Made by a program: the position numbers and the translations under genes. Under the pieces are notes generated by a model, which saw nothing but the letters and a program-made list of their open reading frames with translations, was not told the origin of the DNA and made no database searches. DNA of 64,000 bases from Pseudomonas frederiksbergensis (GTDB lineage: Bacteria; Pseudomonadota; Gammaproteobacteria; Pseudomonadales; Pseudomonadaceae), in assembly GCF_017114915.1 (NCBI RefSeq), contig NZ_JAAUOE010000007.1, forward strand, positions 111,575 through 175,574. The letters run 5' to 3'. Positions 57,830-64,000 of this stretch are shown here, piece after piece. The stretch's first letter is position 1; each line of letters opens with the position of its first letter.

Positions 57830-60253
57830 TTGAAAGACGACAAAACCCAAACCGTGATCGGCCGCCTGGCAGACTTCGACCAGGCATCGGGCAACTTCGC
57901 CGAGCGGGCGATCTTCAACCATCGACCGCTGGTGATCCTGCTGTGTCTGCTGGTGACGCTGGTGCTCGGCTGGCAAGCCACGCGCATCGGCATCAATGCC
58001 AGTTATGAGAAGACCATTCCCACCGGGCATCCCTACGTCGCCAACTTTCTGGAGAATCGCAGCGAGTTGAGCGGTCTGGGCAACTCGCTGCGGATCGCCG
58101 TGGAGGTCAAACAGGGCAGCATTTTCACCAAGGACTACCTCGACACCCTGGCCAGGCTCAACGACGAGCTCTATCTGCTGCCGGGTGTCGACCGACCGTA
58201 CATGAAATCGTTATGGACCCCGACCACGCGCTGGACCGCCGTGACCGAGGAGGGGCTCGATGGCGGCACCGTGATCCCCGACGACTACGATGGCTCGACG
58301 GCCAGCATCGAGCAGGTGCGGACCAACGTCGCCCGTTCCGGTGAGGTCGGTCAATTGGTGGCCGGCAACTTCAAGTCCAGCGTGATCTTCGTGCCGTTGC
58401 TGGACATCAGTCCGCAGACCGGCAAGGCCCTGGACTACGGCGAGTTTTCCCGGCAACTGGAAGCCCTGCGGGACAAGTACCAGACCGATGACCTGCGGAT
58501 TCACATCACCGGTTTCACCAAAATCGTCGGCGACTTGATCGAGGGGTTGACCCAAGTCTTGTTGTTCTTCGTGGTGGCGGTGCTGGTGACGGTGTTGGTG
58601 CTGTTTGGCTACACCCGTTGCGCGCGCAGCACTCTGGTGGTGGTGACCTGTTCGCTGGTGGCGGTGCTCTGGCAGCTGGGTCTGCTCGCCATCCTCGGTT
58701 ATGAGCTGGACCCCTACTCGGCGCTGGTGCCGTTTCTGGTGTTCGCCATCGGCATGAGCCATGGCGCGCAGAAGATGAACGGCATCATGCAGGACGTCGG
58801 TCGCGGCACCCACCGGGTGGTGGCCGCGCGTTATACCTTCCGCCGACTGTTCGCCGCCGGCATGACCGCGTTGCTCTGTGATGCGGTGGGCTTCGCCGTG
58901 TTGCTGCTGATCAACATCCGGGTGATTCAGGAACTGGCGATCACCGCCAGCCTCGGCGTGGCGGTGCTGATCTTCACCAACCTGATCTTGTTGCCGATCC
59001 TGCTCAGCTATATCGGCGTCAGCCCGGCAGCGGCGCAACGCAGCCTGAGTTCGGAAACCGCCGAGCTGCAGGCGCAGATCAAGCATCCGTTGTGGCGCGT
59101 GCTCGATTTGTTCACCCAACGGCGTTGGGCCATCGGCGCGATGCTGGGCGGTCTGCTGCTGGCAGTGTTCGGTTTTGCCGTGAGCCTGCACCTGAAGATC
59201 GGCGATCTCGATCCCGGCGCCCCGGAGTTGCGCGCCGACTCACGCTACAACCGCGACGCGCTGTTCATGACCCAGAACTATGCGGCCAGCTCGGATATTT
59301 TCGTGGTCATGATCAAAACGCCGGAAGATCAGTGCACCCGCTACGCGAGCCTGTCCGCGGTGGATGCGTTGGCCTGGCAACTGGAGCAATTGCCCGGCGT
59401 GGAATCGACCACCTCGATGGCGGCGCTGAGCAAGATCGCCACGGCCGGTTACAACGAAGGCAACTTCAAATGGTTCGAGCTGATCCCCAATGACGGCGCG
59501 CTGGGCGCCGTGCAAACCCGTGCACCGCGGGAGCTGTTCAATCAGGGCTGCTCGATGTTGTCGCTGTACGTTTACCTGGCCGATCACAAGGCCGATACCT
59601 TGAATCGGGTGGTGCAGGCCAGCGAGAAATTTATCGCTGAGCATCAGGTGCCAGAGGTCAAGTTCATGCTGGCCGCCGGCAGCGCCGGGATCGAAGCCGC
59701 GACCAATATCGTGGTGAAAAAATCCATGCGCGAGATGCTGTTCTGGGTCTACGGCGCGGTCAGCCTGTTATGCCTGCTGACCTTCCGCAGCTGGCGCGCA
59801 ACCCTGTGCGCGATGCTGCCGCTGATGCTTACCTCGATTCTGTGCGAGGCGCTGATGGTGGGGCTGGGCATGGGGGTGAAAGTCGCGACACTGCCGGTCA
59901 TCGCACTGGGCGTGGGCATTGGCATCGACTACGCGCTCTATGTCTTGAGTGTGATCCTGGCTCGAATGCGTGCCGGCGACACCCTGGCCCAGGCGTATTA
60001 CCAGGCGCTGTTGTTCACCGGCAAAGTGGTGTTGCTGACCGGCATGACCCTGGCGGTCGCGGTGTCGACCTGGGCCTTCTCGCCGATCAAGTTCCAGGCT
60101 GACATGGGTATCCTGCTGGCCTTCATGTTCCTGGTGAACATGCTCGGTGCCTTGATCCTGCTGCCGGCCTTGGCCTGGTTGCTGCTGCCGCAGAAGGTCT
60201 TTGCAAAAAAGCCTGAAGCGAGCCGGCATGGGCAGTGGGTCAAGGAGAGCTGA
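57830..60253 (+). CDS. RND-superfamily (MMPL/HpnN-like) transporter
   Basis: An 807-residue inner-membrane RND protein with two halves, each one helix, a large periplasmic loop and five helices (core helices around 240-410 and 625-800). It belongs to the predicted-exporter/HpnN group, not the AcrB drug pumps (which are over 1,000 residues and have MFP partners). The start is TTG 57830 with AGGAG six bases upstream; a GTG at 57812 would place the site inside the gene. Last gene of the DUF1302-DUF1329-YCF48 series; it may energise movement of a hydrophobic substrate between membranes. Confidence 0.9.
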   Translation: MKDDKTQTVIGRLADFDQASGNFAERAIFNHRPLVILLCLLVTLVLGWQATRIGINASYEKTIPTGHPYVANFLENRSELSGLGNSLRIAVEVKQGSIFTKDYLDTLARLNDELYLLPGVDRPYMKSLWTPTTRWTAVTEEGLDGGTVIPDDYDGSTASIEQVRTNVARSGEVGQLVAGNFKSSVIFVPLLDISPQTGKALDYGEFSRQLEALRDKYQTDDLRIHITGFTKIVGDLIEGLTQVLLFFVVAVLVTVLVLFGYTRCARSTLVVVTCSLVAVLWQLGLLAILGYELDPYSALVPFLVFAIGMSHGAQKMNGIMQDVGRGTHRVVAARYTFRRLFAAGMTALLCDAVGFAVLLLINIRVIQELAITASLGVAVLIFTNLILLPILLSYIGVSPAAAQRSLSSETAELQAQIKHPLWRVLDLFTQRRWAIGAMLGGLLLAVFGFAVSLHLKIGDLDPGAPELRADSRYNRDALFMTQNYAASSDIFVVMIKTPEDQCTRYASLSAVDALAWQLEQLPGVESTTSMAALSKIATAGYNEGNFKWFELIPNDGALGAVQTRAPRELFNQGCSMLSLYVYLADHKADTLNRVVQASEKFIAEHQVPEVKFMLAAGSAGIEAATNIVVKKSMREMLFWVYGAVSLLCLLTFRSWRATLCAMLPLMLTSILCEALMVGLGMGVKVATLPVIALGVGIGIDYALYVLSVILARMRAGDTLAQAYYQALLFTGKVVLLTGMTLAVAVSTWAFSPIKFQADMGILLAFMFLVNMLGALILLPALAWLLLPQKVFAKKPEASRHGQWVKES

Positions 60254-60271
60254 AGGGCAGCGGTACACCGT

Positions 60272-60309
60272 CTGTAGCAGCAGCCTCGCAGGCTCGGCAG
60301 CTGCTACAA
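60272..60309. repeat. REP-like inverted repeat
   Basis: TGTAGCAGC and GCTGCTACA flank CCTCGCAGG, a common Pseudomonas REP type. It lies between the converging RND and MFS genes and may end both transcripts. Confidence 0.75.
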
Positions 60310-60323
60310 GGCGTTCACCCCGG

Positions 60324-61550
60324 TCAGGTTTTATCCGCAACCGGGTTCGCCGTACGCAACTGCGGCTCGGCCGACCGGGCAATCACGCTGATGACCGCCA
60401 GTGCTGCGATCAACAACCCAGGAGACGTCGCCAGCAGCACCCCAGTGGTGCCAGCCCCGGCCGCCAGAATCTGCCCCGCGGCCAAGGGGCCGGCCACCGA
60501 TCCGAGGCGACCGATAGCCACCGCCGCGCCGACGCCGGTGGCGCGCACCGAAGTCGGGTACGACGGCGGTGCCAGGGCGTAAAGCACCAACTGCGCAGCC
60601 ATCACAAACAACCCGGCGGAAAAACCGGCGATGGCCATGGGGACGATGCCCACCGACAGGCCGACCCCGGCCAGCGCCGCCAGCAACCCGGCGTAGACAA
60701 ACAGCACCACTTTGATGCCGTTGCAGCGATCCAGCAGCAGCCCGCCGAGCAGGGAGCCGAGGGCGCCGCCGATGTTGAACAGCATCTGCACCAGTCCCGC
60801 CTGGGGTTTGCTGAAACCCTGTTCCAGCAACAGCGATGGCAGCCAGTTGAGCAGCATGTACATCACGGTCAGGGTGAAGAAGTAGCTTAGCCACAACGCC
60901 AAGGTGACGCGGGCCCGGTCCTCGCTGAACAGTGCCTGGCCGGTTGAAGCGCGCGCCAGGTTGACGCTGCCTTGTTGCTGGCGAAAGGCGCTGGACTCGG
61001 GCAGCAGCAGGACCATCAGTGGCACCACCAGCAAGGGCGCGAGACCACCGATGATGAAGGTCGTCTGCCAATGCTCGGTGAAGAGCATGGCGACCACCGC
61101 CGCCAGTGCGCCGCCCAACGGCACGCCGGCATACATGATGCTGATCGCAGTACCGCGACGTTGCTCACCCACGGCTTCGGCACACAAGGCAATTAGGTTG
61201 GGCAGGGCAGCGCCCAGGCCGAGGCCGGTCATGAAGCGCGCCAGTAGTAGGGTTGAGAAACTGCTGACGTAGGCGGTGCTGAGGGAGAACACGCCGAACA
61301 GCAGCACCGCCGCGATGAGGATTTTCTTGCGGCCGATGCGATCGGCGATCCAGCCGCCGAAAAAGGCGCCCGGCAGCAAGCCGATAATGCCGGCGCTGAA
61401 TACCCAGCCCATCATTTTCGGGTCCAGGGCAAAGGTCTGGCGCAGGCCCGCGGCGGCGGTGCCGGCGGCTTGCAGGTCGAAGCCTTCGATCAGTGCAACG
61501 ATAAAACACAGGGCGATGGTCAGCGTCGTGCGACGTGATGGGGTGTCCAT
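60324..61550 (-). CDS. hcnK: AAHS-family aromatic acid transporter (hydroxycinnamate, HcnK-like)
   Basis: A 408-residue, 12-helix MFS transporter of the aromatic acid:proton symporter group. Signature GFDLQAAGTAAAGL in helix 1, the loop 2-3 motif GGWIADRIGRKKILI and the RFMTGLGLGAALPN helix 4 motif. The Asp in EGFDLQ is essential in PcaK. It is divergent from the OprD-type channel and close to ferR and ech, so hydroxycinnamates (ferulate, p-coumarate) are the likely substrates. Confidence 0.85.
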   Translation of the reverse strand: MDTPSRRTTLTIALCFIVALIEGFDLQAAGTAAAGLRQTFALDPKMMGWVFSAGIIGLLPGAFFGGWIADRIGRKKILIAAVLLFGVFSLSTAYVSSFSTLLLARFMTGLGLGAALPNLIALCAEAVGEQRRGTAISIMYAGVPLGGALAAVVAMLFTEHWQTTFIIGGLAPLLVVPLMVLLLPESSAFRQQQGSVNLARASTGQALFSEDRARVTLALWLSYFFTLTVMYMLLNWLPSLLLEQGFSKPQAGLVQMLFNIGGALGSLLGGLLLDRCNGIKVVLFVYAGLLAALAGVGLSVGIVPMAIAGFSAGLFVMAAQLVLYALAPPSYPTSVRATGVGAAVAIGRLGSVAGPLAAGQILAAGAGTTGVLLATSPGLLIAALAVISVIARSAEPQLRTANPVADKT

Positions 61551-61688
61551 GGCGAACCTCGTTATTGTTTTTGTTGGGGGCTGAGGGGGAACGCGAGCCT
61601 GCTCGCAGCAGGCGATAACAGGCTGGAATTAAGATTAACAAAGATAACTAAAAAATGAATGGGTAAGGTTCTCGGCTTAAAAATGCCA

Positions 61689-61750
61689 TTAATTTCATTA
61701 AAATCAATGTGATGGCGTGGAGTTGAGGATGAATTTATAAAATAGATAAT
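61689..61750 (+). promoter_or_regulatory. Candidate FerR-type motif and promoter in the divergent MFS/OprD region
   Basis: TTAATTTCATTAAAA (61689-61703) matches 13 of 15 bases of TTAATTTTATTAATA before ech (63814). Downstream TTGAGG (61723) and GATAAT (61745) are 16 bases apart and could drive the OprD gene. The rest of the 330-bp gap (61551-61882) holds a small palindrome GCGAGCCTGCTCGC near 61593 and nothing else I recognise. Confidence 0.4.
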
Positions 61751-61882
61751 AATATTAATGTTCGTTTATCGGTCATTGTGGGTTGACGCCGCCTTCAGGC
61801 GTTTCCATTCTCTGGCCGGAGATCCTTGGGACAAGCCCGACGATCCCGTTCAAAAAACAACAACAATAAGTGGACATCGAAC

Positions 61883-63193
61883 ATGCCAAACCTCCCTCGG
61901 GACGCCCTTGCGGCGACCTCAGCCTTACCTGTTCGCGCACGTTGCCTGGCCCTGTTGGGCTTGAGTGTGATTGCTACTCCGGCGCTGGCCGAAGGCTTCA
62001 TCGATGACAGCCACGGCACCTTGACCTTGCGCAATTACTACCTGGATCGGGACTACAAGGACGACGGTGCGAAGACCGCGGCCCGGGAATGGGCCCAGGG
62101 TTTCATCATGAATGTGGAGTCAGGCTTTACCCCGGGGACTGTCGGTTTCGGTCTGGACACCCGCGGCTTGATGGGGGTCAAGCTGGACTCGTCGCCAGAC
62201 CGCAGCGGCACCGAGTTGCTGCCGGTGTCCGCCAGCGACAAGCGGGCGGCGGACGAATATTCGCGCCTGGCCATGACCGCCAAAATGCGCTTTGCCCAGA
62301 CCACAGTGAAGACCGGCGATGTGTCGATCTTCCTGCCGTTCGCGTTCGCCAGCCCGTCACGGCTGCTGCCGCAGACGTTTCGCGGCACCACGCTCAGTTC
62401 GAAGGACTTCGACGGACTGACCTTCAATACCGGCTACATCGATCGCATCAACAAGCGTGATTCCACCGACTATCAGGCGATGAGCATCGCCTCGCCGAAC
62501 CGGCGTTTCAACGGCGCGGCCACCTCGTCGCACATGGCCTATGTAGGCGGCGATTACCAGGTGAACAAGGACCTGAGCCTGCGTGCCTATCATGCTGAAG
62601 TGGCGGACTTGTATCAGCAGAACACCCTGGCGCTGCTGCACAATCTACAGGTGGGCGAGGGCACGTTGACCACTGACTTGCGCAGTTTTTTCAGCGACGA
62701 GGACGGCAGCGCCAAGGCCGGCAAGGTGGACAACCGCAACCTCTCGGCGTTGTTCGGTTATCGCTTTGGCGGCCATCGCCTGAGCCTGGGCTATATGCAC
62801 TCCAGTGGTGACACCGCGACGCCTTACGTGTCGGGCACCGAGTTGATGGGCATGAGTGAGCTGACCATGAGCTCGGACTTTCTCAATGCCAAGGAGCGGA
62901 CCTGGCAGGCGATCTACGACTATGACTTCGCCGCCGCCGGGGTGCCCGGCCTGAAGAGCCGGCTGCGTTATGTGCGCGGTGACCATATCGAACTGGCGGC
63001 GCTGAATGCCGACGACCGCAAGGAGCGGGAGTTCCAGATGGAGCTGGGGTATGTGATCCAGAGTGGCCCGCTGAAGAACGTCGGGCTGATGGCGCGCAAG
63101 TCGATCTATCGCAATGACTTCCCCACCGGCGCGGCGTTTCGCGATGAAAACCAGACCCGCTTTCTGGTGCTCTACACCGTGCCGATCTGGTAA
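61883..63193 (+). CDS. OprD-family outer-membrane channel for aromatic acids
   Basis: A 436-residue OprD-family porin with signal peptide (LALLGLSVIATPALA). Core features: EGFIDDSHGTLTLRNYYLDRDY, AREWAQGFIMNVESGFTPGTVGFGLD, RLLPQTFRGTTLSS (arginine ladder region) and the C-terminal FLVLYTVPIW. OprD channels admit specific small acids; vicinity to hcnK and ech suggests hydroxycinnamates. ATG 61883 gives the normal signal peptide; an in-frame start 57 bases upstream would not. Confidence 0.9.
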   Translation: MPNLPRDALAATSALPVRARCLALLGLSVIATPALAEGFIDDSHGTLTLRNYYLDRDYKDDGAKTAAREWAQGFIMNVESGFTPGTVGFGLDTRGLMGVKLDSSPDRSGTELLPVSASDKRAADEYSRLAMTAKMRFAQTTVKTGDVSIFLPFAFASPSRLLPQTFRGTTLSSKDFDGLTFNTGYIDRINKRDSTDYQAMSIASPNRRFNGAATSSHMAYVGGDYQVNKDLSLRAYHAEVADLYQQNTLALLHNLQVGEGTLTTDLRSFFSDEDGSAKAGKVDNRNLSALFGYRFGGHRLSLGYMHSSGDTATPYVSGTELMGMSELTMSSDFLNAKERTWQAIYDYDFAAAGVPGLKSRLRYVRGDHIELAALNADDRKEREFQMELGYVIQSGPLKNVGLMARKSIYRNDFPTGAAFRDENQTRFLVLYTVPIW

Positions 63194-63199
63194 GTCGTT

Positions 63200-63688
63200 T
63201 CAGGCCTGATAGACCTTCTTCAGCAACCTGAGCAGTTCTTCGCGTTCCTGACTGTCGAGGGCGGACGTGGCATCCATGTCGCTCTCGGCAGCGATCAGTT
63301 TCAGCTCCTTGAGCAGGGTTTCGCCGGTCTTGCTGAGAAAAATCCCGTAGGAGCGTTTGTCCGGTTTGCAGCGCACTCGCACCGCCAGCGCCCGGCTTTC
63401 CAGTTTGTTCAGCAGCGGCACCACTTGCGGTGGCTCGATGGCCAGCGCCTTGGCCAGGTCGGCCTGCATCAGCCCGGGGTTCTGGTCGATGATCGCCAGG
63501 GCCGAGAACTGCGCCGGGCGCAAGTCGTGGGCCGAGAGCCGGCCAATCAGGTTCTGGAACAGTTTCAGCTGCGCTCGGCGCATGGCGTAACCGATCAGGT
63601 CGTCGAGGGCTGCGTCCAGCGACGCCTGGGTTTCGGGGCTGTCGGCAGACGCCTCGGGGGCGGCGGCAATCTTGGAAGACTTGGCCAT
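63200..63688 (-). CDS. ferR: MarR-family repressor of ferulate catabolism (FerR-like)
   Basis: A 162-residue MarR with the winged helix in ADLAKALAIEPPQVVPLLNKLESRALAVRVRCKPDKRSYGIFLSK; the D-K-R-S-Y-G wing is usual. It is divergent from ech across 211 bp containing a perfect inverted repeat on the -35 of the ech promoter. Known FerR proteins repress ech-vdh-fcs and are released by hydroxycinnamoyl-CoA thioesters; that role is inferred from context. Confidence 0.88.
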   Translation of the reverse strand: MAKSSKIAAAPEASADSPETQASLDAALDDLIGYAMRRAQLKLFQNLIGRLSAHDLRPAQFSALAIIDQNPGLMQADLAKALAIEPPQVVPLLNKLESRALAVRVRCKPDKRSYGIFLSKTGETLLKELKLIAAESDMDATSALDSQEREELLRLLKKVYQA

Positions 63689-63813
63689 TGCAGGGTGAAT
63701 CCTCGGGGGGCGGTTAAGAAGGCTATCTAGTTTGCCGAGATTGGTCGGGGATAGCCACGACCTCTTTCAGATTTCTGGGCGCTGCGCCCGTTTCAGGCAC
63801 GAAAACAACTCGG

Positions 63814-63863
63814 TTAATTTTATTAATAGTTAATTGACATAACTATATTTGCAGTTTAGTTTT
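63814..63863 (+). promoter_or_regulatory. ech promoter with FerR-type operator
   Basis: TTGACA (63834) and TAGTTT (63857) are 17 bases apart. The perfect inverted repeat ATAGTTA-N7-TAACTAT (63826-63846) is centred on the -35 box. An AT-rich motif TTAATTTTATTAATA lies just upstream (63814). Confidence 0.7.
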
Positions 63864-63899
63864 TACCCATCGTCAAGCCAAGAACAAGAGAGCATCGCC

Positions 63900-64000
63900 A
63901 TGAGCAATTACGAAGGTCGCTGGACAACCGTCAAAGTGGAAATCGAGGAAGGCATCGCCTGGGTCATTCTCAATCGCCCGGAAAAACGCAACGCCATGAG
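63900..64000 (+). CDS. ech: Hydroxycinnamoyl-CoA hydratase-lyase (enoyl-CoA hydratase/aldolase), 5' part
   Basis: Only 33 codons lie in the window: MSNYEGRWTTVKVEIEEGI followed by AWVILNRPEKRNAM, almost identical to the start of Pseudomonas Ech (feruloyl-CoA hydratase-lyase) as recalled. The enzyme converts feruloyl-, caffeoyl- or p-coumaroyl-CoA into vanillin-type aldehyde and acetyl-CoA. The ATG at 63900 follows an AAGAG site. The gene continues off the right edge, where vdh and fcs would be expected. Confidence 0.93.
   Translation, partial: MSNYEGRWTTVKVEIEEGIAWVILNRPEKRNAM

Overview
The window is a GC-rich chromosomal segment of a Pseudomonas species, most like the P. fluorescens group. 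The basis is the gacA-uvrC-pgsA-tRNA-Gly block with a TTG-started gacA, OprD-type and DUF1302 outer-membrane channels, Pseudomonas REP palindromes (GCGGGCAAGCC...TCCTACAG and GTTCCCACGC...GTGGGAA), and the start of an ech gene next to ferR, as in known ferulate loci. All assignments come from reading the sequence and recalling protein families; no searches were run.

Layout. 0-3 kb: IclR regulator, PLP-dependent D-amino-acid deaminase and a pfkB sugar kinase. 3-7.2 kb: parvulin, soluble hybrid histidine kinase and an orphan PilT/PilU-type ATPase. 7.2-13.2 kb: ketone-body (3-hydroxybutyrate/acetoacetate) catabolism with a GntP-type permease, 3-hydroxybutyrate dehydrogenase, acetoacetyl-CoA synthetase, a sigma54 activator and a matching -24/-12 promoter. 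13.3-18.9 kb: Yej-type peptide ABC importer. 19-24.6 kb: second parvulin, cytoplasmic-type lipase, Ig-like repeat protein, DAHP synthase preceded by an aromatic-rich leader peptide and an attenuator, a nitrilase-family amidase and an acetyltransferase. 24.8-28 kb: gacA, uvrC, pgsA and tRNA-Gly(GCC).

28-44 kb is accessory and partly decayed. It holds an integrase remnant at the tRNA-Gly, a chimeric acidic ORF, a ParDE-type toxin-antitoxin pair, an MFS exporter with a LysR regulator, an orphan NfeD protease, a deletion scar through an iron-type (Fec) ABC transporter, an Lrp regulator with an amino-acid permease, and an anthranilate-synthase-like gene with a 25-codon relic of its amidotransferase partner and a LysE exporter. 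DUF2790, alpha/beta-hydrolase and formaldehyde dehydrogenase genes follow.

44.4-49 kb is a compact cassette: a NylB-like (6-aminohexanoate-dimer hydrolase family) serine hydrolase, an outer-membrane porin, a PotF-like binding protein and a TetR regulator, with similar palindromes in front of both transcription units. It may scavenge linear omega-amino amides.

49-64 kb handles plant phenylpropanoids. A XylR/DmpR-type sigma54 activator faces an operon of aldehyde dehydrogenase, coniferyl-alcohol-dehydrogenase-like SDR, DUF1302 barrel, DUF1329 periplasmic protein, YCF48 propeller and RND permease, with a strong -24/-12 promoter and an upstream inverted repeat. The last four genes look like a trans-envelope conduit for hydrophobic aromatics and are the best candidate here for an under-described system. 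The ferulate/hydroxycinnamate genes follow: an AAHS transporter, an OprD channel, FerR-like MarR and ech, which runs off the window.
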